NCBI GenBank assembly: GCA_030146605.1
Contig: JASLBO010000453.1
Location: 1-14,148, forward strand
Direction of reading: 5' to 3'
Length of the DNA stretch: 14,148 nt
From: Sphingomonas sp.
GTDB lineage: Bacteria; Pseudomonadota; Alphaproteobacteria; Sphingomonadales; Sphingomonadaceae
The position numbers and the translations under genes were made by a program. Below are positions 1 through 7,083 of this stretch, piece by piece; the stretch's first letter is position 1; each line of letters begins with the position of its first letter. A model generated the notes under the pieces. The model ran no database searches, was not told where the DNA came from, and saw nothing but the letters and a program-made list of their open reading frames with translations.

Positions 1-1776
1 GACGCCGACGTCCGGCACCGCCGCGTCGAACAGGTCGGGCCGCTGGTTGATCACCGCGCCGATCAGCAGGCCGCCGTTGGACCCGCCGGAAATCGCCAGC
101 CCCTTGGGTGAAGCGATGCCCTGCGCCTTCAGATATTCGCCGGCGGCGATGAAGTCGTCAAACACGTTCTGCTTGTTGGCAAGCCGGCCGGCGTCGTGCC
201 ACGCCTTTCCATATTCGCCGCCGCCGCGGATGTTGGCGAGGACGAACACCCCGCCCTGCTCCATCCACGCCACCCGCGCCGCCGAGAAGCTCGGCGTATA
301 CGGCACGTTGAACCCGCCATAGCCCCAGAGCAGGGTCGGCGCCGGTCCGGTGGTGGTATTCTTGCGCACCACGAACATCGGCACCTTCGTGCCGTCCTTC
401 GACGCGTAGAAACGCTGCTCGACCTTGTACTGCGACGGATCGAAGGCGACCTTGGGCTGGGCCCAGGGCGTCGCCTTGCCGCTGGTGACGTCATAGCGGA
501 AGATCGTCGTCGGATAATTGAAGCTGGTGAAGGCGAAGAAGGTCTCAGGATCGTCCGCCTCGCCGCCGAAGCCGCTGGCAGTGCCGATGCCGGGCAATGC
601 GACCTTGCCGTCGGTGCTGCCGTCGAGCTTGTAGCGCCGCACCTCGGTCCTCGCGTCGACCATGTAATTGAGGATCAGCCGGTCGCCGACGATCGAGGCG
701 CCGGCCAGCGTCTCCGCCTGCTCGCCGACGATCGTCGTCGCGGTTAGTGCCGGATCATTGATGTCGAGGGTGACGATGCGCTGACGCGGTGCCCCGGCAT
801 CGGTGGCGAACCAGAATTTGGAGCCGACATTGCCGATCACCGACCATTCGTTGGCGAGCCGGCCGATGATCGCGCGCGCCTGCCATTTGGGATCGGTCAG
901 GTCGACGATATGCACCATGTTCTTGTTGTCGGTGCCCTCGCTGGTGCCGATGACGAGATAGCGCCCGTCGTCGGTGATCCCGGCATAATGGCTGAGCTTC
1001 GGGTTCTCCGGTGTCGCATAGACCAGCCGGTCGGCCGATTGCGGCGTGCCGAGCTTGTGGAAATAGACCTTGTGATTGTCGCTCAGCGCCTGGAACTTGG
1101 CCTCTGCCGGCGGCTCGGGATAGCGCGAGTAGAAGAAGCCGCTGCCGTCCTTGGCCCAGCTCAGCCCCATCGTATATTTGGCCCAGCTGACTTCATCGCC
1201 GGTTTCCTTGCCGGTCGCCGTGTCGATCACTCGAACCGTTCGCCAATCGGTGCCGCCGTCCTGGATCGAATAAGCGAGCAGCTTGCCGTCCTCCGACGGC
1301 AGCCATTCGGCGAGCGCAGTAGCGCCGTCCTTCGACCAGCCGTTCGGATCGATCAGCACGCGGCCCTCGCCTTCCAGCGTATCGCGCACCCACAGCACTG
1401 CCTGGTTCTGCAAGCCGGCATTGTGCGAATAGAAATAGCGCCCTCCCTTCTTCACCGGGGCGCCGAACCGCTCATAGTTGAACAGGTTCTTGATCCGCGC
1501 GGCGAACTGGTCACGGCCCGGCAAGGTCGCCAGATAGGCGTCGGTGACCTTGTTCTGCGCGGCGACCCAGCCGGCGACTTCCTTGTCGTTCCGCACGTCG
1601 TTTTCGAGCCAGCGATACGGATCCGCCACCTTCACGCCGAACTGTTCCTCGACGATGTCGACGCGGCGGGTCTGCGGGTAAGCGGGCTTGGTCATCGTCG
1701 GGTGCGGCTCCGAGGGGGTCTGGGCGAGAGCGGGGCTGGCGAAGAGAAGCGGAAGAGCGAGTATGGCGTGGCGCAT
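1..1776 (-). CDS. Secreted prolyl oligopeptidase, S9A family (3' end cut by window)
   Basis: A serine peptidase expected to cleave short peptides after proline, probably in the periplasm. Only the first 592 residues are visible; S9A enzymes are usually about 690-720 residues, so the catalytic Asp and His lie off the window. Residues 1-19 (MRHAILALPLLFASPALAQ) form a clear signal peptide ending in a signal-peptidase I-type site. The typical N-terminal DPYRWLE follows, then the beta-propeller (roughly residues 100-430). The alpha/beta-hydrolase domain shows GYGGF at 485-489 (Tyr486 matches the family's oxyanion-hole tyrosine), NIRGGGEYG, and the nucleophile elbow GGSNGG with Ser566. The ATG at 1776 is chosen because the signal peptide begins there; the Shine-Dalgarno is weak (GGGG about 10 nt upstream). 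It lies 81 nt downstream of rplQ with a hairpin terminator between. The family is secure; the substrate is unknown. Confidence 0.95.
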   Translation of the reverse strand, partial: MRHAILALPLLFASPALAQTPSEPHPTMTKPAYPQTRRVDIVEEQFGVKVADPYRWLENDVRNDKEVAGWVAAQNKVTDAYLATLPGRDQFAARIKNLFNYERFGAPVKKGGRYFYSHNAGLQNQAVLWVRDTLEGEGRVLIDPNGWSKDGATALAEWLPSEDGKLLAYSIQDGGTDWRTVRVIDTATGKETGDEVSWAKYTMGLSWAKDGSGFFYSRYPEPPAEAKFQALSDNHKVYFHKLGTPQSADRLVYATPENPKLSHYAGITDDGRYLVIGTSEGTDNKNMVHIVDLTDPKWQARAIIGRLANEWSVIGNVGSKFWFATDAGAPRQRIVTLDINDPALTATTIVGEQAETLAGASIVGDRLILNYMVDARTEVRRYKLDGSTDGKVALPGIGTASGFGGEADDPETFFAFTSFNYPTTIFRYDVTSGKATPWAQPKVAFDPSQYKVEQRFYASKDGTKVPMFVVRKNTTTGPAPTLLWGYGGFNVPYTPSFSAARVAWMEQGGVFVLANIRGGGEYGKAWHDAGRLANKQNVFDDFIAAGEYLKAQGIASPKGLAISGGSNGGLLIGAVINQRPDLFDAAVPDVGV

Positions 1777-1786
1777 CAAGAACCCC

Positions 1787-1829
1787 GAAACAGAAAGGAG
1801 GCCGAACCCTATGCAGGGCCGGCCTCCTT
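1787..1829 (-). terminator. Intrinsic terminator after rplQ
   Basis: A perfect 10-bp stem (plus-strand arms AAGGAGGCCG at 1795-1804 and CGGCCTCCTT at 1820-1829) encloses an inner 4-bp stem CCCT/AGGG (1807-1810, 1815-1818). In the minus-strand transcript it is followed by the U-rich UCUGUUUC. It starts 29 nt after the rplQ stop and ends the ribosomal-protein block before the oligopeptidase. Confidence 0.85.
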
Positions 1830-1834
1830 CTCAA
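1806..1834 (-). promoter_or_regulatory. Candidate promoter for the oligopeptidase, inside the rplQ terminator
   Basis: On the minus strand TTGAGA (1834-1829) and TAGGGT (1811-1806) are separated by exactly 17 bp. The -35 matches TTGACA at 5 of 6 positions; the -10 is weak. The first arm of the rplQ terminator hairpin forms most of the spacer. It is the only -35/-10-like pair I see in the 81-bp gap before the oligopeptidase. Inference only. Confidence 0.3.
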
Positions 1835-1857
1835 GTCCTTGATTTTCGATGCGGCGA

Positions 1858-2280
1858 TCAGGCGGCCTCGTCGAAATCCTCATCACCTTGCACCGGGCCC
1901 GAATCCTTGCCCTTGGCCGAGACGTCGCGGTCGACGAACTCGATGATCGCGATCGGCGAGGCGTCCGAGGCGCGGATGCCGGCCTTGATCACGCGGGTAT
2001 AGCCGCCGTTGCGATCGGCGTAGCGCGCCGCCAGCACATCGAACAGCTTGGTCAGCTGGGCGTCGTCGAGAAGCCGCGAATGCGCGAGCCGGCGGTTCGA
2101 AAGACCGCCCTTCTTCGCGAGCGTGATCAGCTTCTCCACGTACGGGCGAAGCTCCTTCGCCTTGGCGACGGTGGTGGTGATCTGCTCGTGCTTGATCAGC
2201 GCGGCGCTCATGTTGCGGAACAGGGCGATGCGGTGAGCCGAGGTCCGCTGAAGCTTACGGCCGCCTACGCGATGGCGCAT
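1858..2280 (-). CDS. rplQ: 50S ribosomal protein L17
   Basis: L17 of the large ribosomal subunit, near the peptide exit tunnel. The 140-residue product carries the L17 opening [17 protein letters not shown] and the conserved [26 protein letters not shown] segment. An acidic C-terminal tail makes it a little longer than the E. coli protein (127 residues), as is common in alphaproteobacteria. The ATG is supported by GAAGGAAG at 2293-2286. In most proteobacteria rplQ follows rpoA directly. Here about 4.8 kb with two outer-membrane protein genes separates them, and rpoA has its own terminator, so rplQ must be transcribed from elsewhere; a candidate promoter lies at 2384-2410. Confidence 0.98.
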   Translation of the reverse strand: MRHRVGGRKLQRTSAHRIALFRNMSAALIKHEQITTTVAKAKELRPYVEKLITLAKKGGLSNRRLAHSRLLDDAQLTKLFDVLAARYADRNGGYTRVIKAGIRASDASPIAIIEFVDRDVSAKGKDSGPVQGDEDFDEAA

Positions 2281-2383
2281 GATTTCTTCCTTCGTTCGTT
2301 AAGGGGCCGTTTCAGGTACCCCAGACCAGGCAGCTTCAAGGGCGCTGCCGAAACCCCCACACGTCTCCGCGGGAAGGCGCGCC

Positions 2384-2410
2384 CAAAGCGGATTCGGCAC
2401 CGAAAGTCAA
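2384..2410 (-). promoter_or_regulatory. Candidate promoter for rplQ
   Basis: TTGAC (2410-2406) followed at suitable spacing by GCTTTG (2389-2384) resembles the alphaproteobacterial housekeeping pattern TTGAC...GCTA. It would give a leader of about 95 nt. Its position fits the need for separate transcription of rplQ, but the -10 is poor, so confidence is low. Confidence 0.35.
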
Positions 2411-2456
2411 GGATTCGATGCCTCGCTCCGCTTGTGGCGCGGGGATCCAATTGTCG

Positions 2457-2523
2457 TCATTCCCGCGAAAGCGGAGACCCATCCCCGCGCTGGGGGGGAC
2501 GGGCCCCGCTTTCGCGGGAGTGA
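2457..2523 (+). repeat. REP-like extragenic palindrome
   Basis: Two inverted 18-bp arms, TCATTCCCGCGAAAGCGG (2457-2474) and CCGCTTTCGCGGGAGTGA (2506-2523), pair at 17 of 18 positions across a 31-bp G/C-rich middle. Arms of this type (CCCGCTTTCGCGGGAATGAC) are frequent dispersed extragenic repeats in sphingomonad and other alphaproteobacterial genomes, from general knowledge. It lies between the porin stop and rplQ and may cap the porin mRNA or impede readthrough. No T-tract follows, so I do not call it an intrinsic terminator. Confidence 0.75.
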
Positions 2524-2555
2524 TGCATCTTGGATGTGAGTCCCCAGCCTGGCGC

Positions 2556-4064
2556 TTAGAAGGTCACCCCGACGCCGCCGGTGATGGTCTGACCGGAGTC
2601 CTTGCCGATATATGCACCCGCGCGATTATCGGTGTTCCAGTGGATCGCGTTGAGCTGGAGGCGGATCACGCTGTCGAGATACCAGTTCGCACCCGCAGTT
2701 GCTGCCCAACCCTTGCCGCCGGTCGCGAGATCGGAATAGTCGATATTCTCATAGCGTGCGGTAAGCTCGATCGCGCCGGGGCCGCCGTTGAAGACCGACC
2801 GCAGCACCCTCGGCTGGGCGAAGGTGCCGAGACGCGGGTTATAGGGCGGCAGCTCGCCGGTGATGAACCAGCCGCTCGACAGGCTCCATGCACGGCTCTC
2901 GAAATCGGGCCTGCCCTTGTCCAGCCGGGCCTGGCGCTGACCCGCCTCGCCCATGACCCAGAACGGCCCGACATAGCCGCCGACTTCTGCGCCATAGCCG
3001 GTCGTTCCGGTTCCACCGACCAGCGGGCCGCTGGAGACGCGCAGCGCGCCGTTGAAACGGCCGCCAATGACGGTGTTGCGGGTGAGCGTGCCCGGCCCCA
3101 CGGCCAGCGCCTCGTCGAAGCCCCAAAGTCCCAGATGCAGCATGGAACGATCGGTTTTGATCGGGTTCCAATGGGCGCGGGCCATCACCGTGCGGCTGTC
3201 GCCGACCGACTGGCTGGCGTCGACGGTGTCGCCGCTGAGCGTGATCGAGGCGTGCCCGGTGCCCCAGAATAGCCGCGGCATGATCGAGATGGCGTAGAAG
3301 CCGCGCTGCGGAATGATCGCCGTCGCGACGACGTTGCGCTCGAGGAACGGGGGCGCATCGGATCCGCTGGATCCTTCGAAGCTGCGGTCGTTGAACATGT
3401 TGCCGACGCGCACATCGTAAGAGATCTTGCCGATGGTGTTGCGCCAGCCGATGAATGCAGTGCCGACGTCGGATACGTTGTCCGCAAAGTCGTTTTCGAA
3501 CTGGTAGAAGAAGTGCGGACCGACCCCGCCTTCGATGCCGATACGCAGCGCGCGCATGCCGGTCGTCGTGATGTTCCGCCCCTCATAGTCCGACCCGACG
3601 GTGGAACTGGCGTGGGTTATGATGCGGCCGCGCATCTTGAACATGAACTTGCCGTCCGGCGAACGGAAGGTCGGCAGGCCGCCTTTCCATTCGACCATCA
3701 CGCCGGCTGCGTTCTCCGCTGCGGCGCGGGCCTGCGCGACATCCTGCTCGGCCGGACTGGCCGGCAGGATTTGCGGCGCGAACGACGCCAGCGCATTTTC
3801 TTCATCCGCAATCGGGCGACGATTTGCTGCCTGCTCGGTCCGTGCCGGCGACGGCACCGATGACGGGGCCGGGTCAACTACGGCGACCGCAGGTTGGCGG
3901 CCTTCGATCCGGTCGAGCCGCGTGCGCAGCGCCGCGATTTCAGCGGCCTGGGCACGAACGAGTGCAGCCAGCTCGGCTTGATCGACGGACACAGTCTGGG
4001 CAAGCGCCGGTGTAGCGAGGATGAGCGCGGACAATGCTGCACCAGTAGTGAGCAGGATTTTCAT
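2556..4064 (-). CDS. OprO/OprP-family outer-membrane porin
   Basis: A 502-residue outer-membrane beta-barrel of the phosphate-selective porin O/P family type. The start at 4064 is chosen because it begins the signal peptide MKILLTTGAALSALILATPALAQ; an in-frame ATG 60 nt upstream (4124) would add an implausible leader. After cleavage comes a short coiled-coil stretch with heptad-like Leu/Ala and Gln/Arg (about residues 28-57), then a Pro/Ala linker. The barrel then begins with FKMRGRIITHAS and RIGIEGGVGPHFFYQFENDF, characteristic of the family. The chain ends GGVGVTF, with the terminal Phe expected of BAM substrates. No good Shine-Dalgarno is visible. It follows the TonB receptor on the same strand after 449 bp. 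Substrate is unproven: sphingomonads carry many such porins, and I see no clear Pho box. Confidence 0.9.
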   Translation of the reverse strand: MKILLTTGAALSALILATPALAQTVSVDQAELAALVRAQAAEIAALRTRLDRIEGRQPAVAVVDPAPSSVPSPARTEQAANRRPIADEENALASFAPQILPASPAEQDVAQARAAAENAAGVMVEWKGGLPTFRSPDGKFMFKMRGRIITHASSTVGSDYEGRNITTTGMRALRIGIEGGVGPHFFYQFENDFADNVSDVGTAFIGWRNTIGKISYDVRVGNMFNDRSFEGSSGSDAPPFLERNVVATAIIPQRGFYAISIMPRLFWGTGHASITLSGDTVDASQSVGDSRTVMARAHWNPIKTDRSMLHLGLWGFDEALAVGPGTLTRNTVIGGRFNGALRVSSGPLVGGTGTTGYGAEVGGYVGPFWVMGEAGQRQARLDKGRPDFESRAWSLSSGWFITGELPPYNPRLGTFAQPRVLRSVFNGGPGAIELTARYENIDYSDLATGGKGWAATAGANWYLDSVIRLQLNAIHWNTDNRAGAYIGKDSGQTITGGVGVTF

Positions 4065-4109
4065 GGAAGGGTTCCGGTTAATTGGTCGAGACGCAAAGAC
4101 GATCCTCGC

Positions 4110-4123
4110 TGCATGTTCATGCA
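4110..4123. promoter_or_regulatory. Palindrome upstream of the porin, possible operator
   Basis: TGCATG-TT-CATGCA is a perfect 6+6-bp inverted repeat whose near edge is 45 bp from the porin start codon. Size and position suit a dimeric repressor or activator. No regulator gene is nearby and no promoter could be assigned, so the role is inference. Confidence 0.35.
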
Positions 4124-4479
4124 TCCGAAACGTCGTCCTGGTCGCTTGTGGGCGGGCGGTGCCTTGATGCCCTGGGTCGCTTGTTTTGATGGATCAGTTC
4201 AGGCGGGCGACCATTCTCCGAACCGTTCCGGAGCAGCCTGGGCCATCAGTGCTGCGAGAAGCCCGTGCTTGAGCTGCTCGCCTGGGAACCGTAATAATTT
4301 CTCGCGCTATCTTCCCTTCTTGCCGTCGGGCTCGATGCTTTCCTTATAGGCCAGGTGAGAGAGTCCCGTGGTCGATCGAAACAAATTTCATGGGGCAATA
4401 TCCGCTGTGCCGGTCTCGCTGCCGCCGCGAGCGTGCCTCGTTACGGAACAAGCTCCCCCCTTCACCGGAGGGGATCGAG

Positions 4480-4506
4480 GCGGGGCGGGAACCGGTCCCG
4501 CCCCGC
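4480..4506 (-). terminator. GC-rich hairpin after the TonB receptor, terminator-like
   Basis: A perfect 11-bp stem, GCGGGGCGGGA (4480-4490) with TCCCGCCCCGC (4496-4506), encloses a 5-nt loop and starts 7 nt beyond the receptor stop codon. There is no U-tract, so it may terminate poorly or protect the 3' end. It suggests the receptor and porin are not a simple single transcript. Confidence 0.55.
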
Positions 4507-4513
4507 TTCATCG

Positions 4514-6799
4514 TCAGAAGTGCAAGCCGACCCGCACGCCGCCATAGCGGCGGAAATCGCGCGGCAGCACGGCCTGGGTGGCGACCCGGTTGCCGAAATT
4601 GCCAGCCGAATTCACCAGCGACTGGAAATACTGCTTGTCGAACAGGTTGTTGACGAATGCCGTCGCTTCCCAGCGGCGGTCGTGATCGCGCACGCCGAGC
4701 GCGAAGTTGAAGACGCTGAACCCCGGCTGGAAAGCCTGCGGATCGCGCGCGACGAAATAGAGGCTCGACTGGTATTGCCAGCTCGCCTGCGCCACGCCGT
4801 TGAGGTTACCACCCAGCGACGGCGCATATTCGGCGCCGGCCGATGCCTTCCACTTCGGTGCCTGCACTGCCCGCGTGCCGGTCAGGTTCTGGCTGGCCGG
4901 CGTGCCGATGCAGCCCAGAGCGGCGGTCTGCAGCGTGTAGCATTGGGCCACCGGGAACGACGTGTAGATCGCGTCGAGATAGGTCGCCGCGCCGTTGAAG
5001 CTCAGGTCGCGCGTGACTCGGCCGGCCAGCTCGAACTCGAGGCCCTTGGTGTTGAGCCCGCCGACATTGGTGAGGCGGAAGTTGGACGTGCCGTCGGCCA
5101 GCGTTTCGATCGATTGCGCCTGCAGATCGGTGTAATCGGTGTCGAAATAGGTGACATTGAACGTCGCGCGGCGATCGAAGAACTGGGTGCGCACACCGAA
5201 TTCCTTGTCGCGCGACGTTTCAGGCCTGATCGGGCCGGCCGCCGCACGATTGGCGTTGAAGCCGGTGGTCAGGTCGTAGGTCTGGCCCTTATAGCCGGTC
5301 GTGTAGCTGCCGAAGACCATGATGTCGGGCGTCACCTGATAGTTCAGGCCGAGGCGATAGGTGGCAGTGCTGTCGCTCGCGTCGCCGGCGAAGCTCCTGG
5401 CGACGGTGTTGTCGCGGAAGGTATATTTGATCGCCTCGTTCTGGACGCGGCCACCCGCCGTCGCGGTCAGATGCGGAACGAATTCCCAATCGACCTGGGC
5501 GAAACCTGCGATCTGGCGCGAGCCCGACGTCGCGTTCCAGTCGGCTACCGAGAAGGCCGGGCCGCGCTTGAACGGACGTTCGAACCCGACATTGGCGTAA
5601 TAGAGGCCCAGTGCGTAGCGGAAGGCCTCGTCGCCCGGCGAAAGCAGGCGCAGTTCCTGCGTGAACAGCCGCGACTTGAACGCGCCGACGTTGAAATTGC
5701 TGCCGAAAGTGCCCGGCGCCGACGTGTCGTCATTGTCGAGATAATCGTCGAGGCGGAAGCGGTCGTACGACGTCAGCGACAGGACGTTCAGCTTGCCGAT
5801 ATTGGCTTCGCTGCGAAGCAGCGTGCCCCAGCCCCAATATTTGGTGCGCGACGGATAATTGTTGCTGATGTCCTGGTTGTTCTCGTCGATCGTCACGCCG
5901 GGGAACGCCACGGCGGGCGTCAGGCCCGGCTGGTTACGCAGCAGCGCGTTGGACGCCATGCGGACGAACGGGCGGCCGACGGTGGTGTTCCCGTTCATAT
6001 AGTTGCCCGACAGCGTGAAGGTGACGTCGGGAGTTGCCTTCCAGCGGATCTTGCCGCGGCTGTTGAGGGTCTCGCGACCGTTGGCCTTCTCGCCGTTGAC
6101 CAGGTTGCGGATGTTGCCGCCCCAGTTCGAATAGCCGGCCGACAGCACGAAGCCGAGCGTCTCGCTGATCGGCCCGGTGATGCTGAAATTGCCGCCGAAT
6201 TCGCTGTCGGTGGTGGCCAGGGTATTGGCGCGGACGTGAAGCGTGTCGGTGGGCTGGATCGTCATGATTTTGATCAGGCCGGCCGAGGCTGCCTTGCCGT
6301 ACAGCGTGCTCTGCGGCCCGCGCAGCACTTCGATCTGCGCCACGTCGGGAAGATCGGTGAAAGCGCGTGCCTGGAAGGCGAGCGCGGCACCATCGACCGT
6401 CACTGCGACGCTTGGCTCGACGCCGATGCCGAATGCGAAGGTGCCCACGCCGCGCAGCGACACGTTGGCGTTGACGGGGTGTTCGGCGGGGCGGACCGTC
6501 AGCGACGGCGCGATCTTGCCCAGATCCTGGAAATGGCGAACGCCCTGCGCTTCGAGCTGGTCCGGCGTGATGACCTGGACTGCGAGCGGGACGTTCTGGA
6601 CATTCTCGAACCGCTTTTGCGCGGTGGTGGTGACGACGATCTCGCCCTCGTCCTGCACATCCGGTTCGGCAGCCACGCCGACCGGCGGAGTCACCGCAGC
6701 AACGGCGATCGCATCGCTGGTCTGTGCATACGCCTGCGAACCGGCCAGGAGCGACACAGCAAGCGCACCCATGCAAACCGACAAATCAAAACGCTTCAT
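4514..6799 (-). CDS. TonB-dependent outer-membrane receptor
   Basis: A 761-residue receptor for energised uptake of an unidentified large substrate (siderophore, saccharide or similar) across the outer membrane, powered by TonB-ExbBD. The signal peptide spans about residues 1-26 (MKRFDLSVCMGALAVSLLAG, then SQAYAQ). EIVVT at 53-57 sits where a TonB box is expected. The plug follows, with VSLRGVG, VDGAALAF, IEVLRGPQSTLYGKAASAGL and LIKIMTIQPT, the last departing from the common INIVTKRP. The 22-strand barrel carries GSYTTGYKGQTYDL and the family ending FVNNLFDKQY...YGGVRVGLHF, with a terminal Phe. Two cysteines (CYTLQTAALGC) may form a disulphide in an outside loop. GGGGAAG lies 4 nt before the ATG. 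It stands alone between rpoA and rplQ, with an inverted repeat at its promoter region. Confidence 0.96.
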   Translation of the reverse strand: MKRFDLSVCMGALAVSLLAGSQAYAQTSDAIAVAAVTPPVGVAAEPDVQDEGEIVVTTTAQKRFENVQNVPLAVQVITPDQLEAQGVRHFQDLGKIAPSLTVRPAEHPVNANVSLRGVGTFAFGIGVEPSVAVTVDGAALAFQARAFTDLPDVAQIEVLRGPQSTLYGKAASAGLIKIMTIQPTDTLHVRANTLATTDSEFGGNFSITGPISETLGFVLSAGYSNWGGNIRNLVNGEKANGRETLNSRGKIRWKATPDVTFTLSGNYMNGNTTVGRPFVRMASNALLRNQPGLTPAVAFPGVTIDENNQDISNNYPSRTKYWGWGTLLRSEANIGKLNVLSLTSYDRFRLDDYLDNDDTSAPGTFGSNFNVGAFKSRLFTQELRLLSPGDEAFRYALGLYYANVGFERPFKRGPAFSVADWNATSGSRQIAGFAQVDWEFVPHLTATAGGRVQNEAIKYTFRDNTVARSFAGDASDSTATYRLGLNYQVTPDIMVFGSYTTGYKGQTYDLTTGFNANRAAAGPIRPETSRDKEFGVRTQFFDRRATFNVTYFDTDYTDLQAQSIETLADGTSNFRLTNVGGLNTKGLEFELAGRVTRDLSFNGAATYLDAIYTSFPVAQCYTLQTAALGCIGTPASQNLTGTRAVQAPKWKASAGAEYAPSLGGNLNGVAQASWQYQSSLYFVARDPQAFQPGFSVFNFALGVRDHDRRWEATAFVNNLFDKQYFQSLVNSAGNFGNRVATQAVLPRDFRRYGGVRVGLHF

Positions 6800-6819
6800 T
6801 AAACTTCCCCATTACCCGC

Positions 6820-6837
6820 AATTTGGTCTCCCAAATT
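6820..6837. promoter_or_regulatory. Inverted repeat at the TonB-receptor promoter, probable operator
   Basis: AATTTGG-TCTC-CCAAATT is a perfect 7+7-bp inverted repeat ending 20 bp before the receptor ATG. It overlaps a -10-like TATAAA (6841-6836, minus strand), so a bound dimer would cover the -10 and start site. No -35 is evident at normal spacing, so transcription may need an activator. The regulator is unknown. Confidence 0.5.
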
Positions 6838-6980
6838 TATAGCCGGCTCGCCGGAGTGCCGGTTCTGGGCCGTGGAGAAAGTTCCTTGTCCTGCGCATTT
6901 TGCTGTCGGTTGTTGCCATAAGCACACGCTTGATTGGCGGATTTCAGCCGGGCATGCGCAAGCTCACAGCCTTTCATCGC

Positions 6981-7012
6981 AACAAAAAGGGCCCCGCATT
7001 GCTGCGGAGCCC
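6981..7012 (-). terminator. Intrinsic terminator after rpoA
   Basis: The minus-strand transcript reads GGGCUCCGCA-GCAA-UGCGGGGCCC followed by UUUUUGUU: a 10-bp stem with one U-G wobble, a GNRA tetraloop and a clear U-tract. It lies 71 nt after the rpoA stop and separates rpoA from the TonB receptor and from rplQ. Confidence 0.93.
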
Positions 7013-7054
7013 CATTGTGCCGTGTCTCAGGCCCGGCGGGCAGATCATCGAGCC

Positions 7055-7078
7055 GGCGAATAGCTTGCGCTATTCGCC
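7055..7078 (-). terminator. First hairpin after rpoA, 3'-end stem-loop without U-tract
   Basis: A perfect 10-bp stem, GGCGAATAGC with GCTATTCGCC, closes a 4-nt loop (GCAA in the transcript) 5 nt after the rpoA stop. It has no T-run; the intrinsic terminator follows 42 bp later. It is probably a 3'-end stabiliser or an RNase stop for the rpoA message. Confidence 0.6.
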
Positions 7079-7083
7079 CAGAA

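Larger units (their letters stand above)
4065..4513. other. 449-bp gap between TonB receptor and porin, no gene supported
   Basis: The gap holds a strong hairpin just after the receptor stop (4480-4506) and the palindrome at 4110-4123. I see no minus-strand ORF with a ribosome-binding site. One stop-bounded minus-strand stretch ends in a 15-codon ATG frame at 4246-4199 (MAQAAPERFGEWSPA); it reads like a protein C-terminus but is too short to call. TATAAG at 4348-4343 is -10-like but lacks a -35, so no porin promoter is assigned. Confidence 0.6.

Noticed and set aside
4065..4513. Pho box upstream of the OprO/OprP-type porin
   Set aside because: Looked for CTGTCAT-type direct repeats on both strands and found none convincing, so phosphate regulation is not claimed.
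4355..6802. 815-codon plus-strand ORF antisense to the TonB receptor
   Set aside because: It mirrors the receptor gene in full, reads as Arg/Ala/Gly-rich low-complexity protein with no family motifs, and lacks a ribosome-binding site; long antisense frames are a normal by-product of high-GC codon use.
6842..6980. EcfG-type stress promoter (GGAAC) upstream of the TonB receptor
   Set aside because: A GGAAC is present but no GTT-type -10 follows at 16-17 bp.
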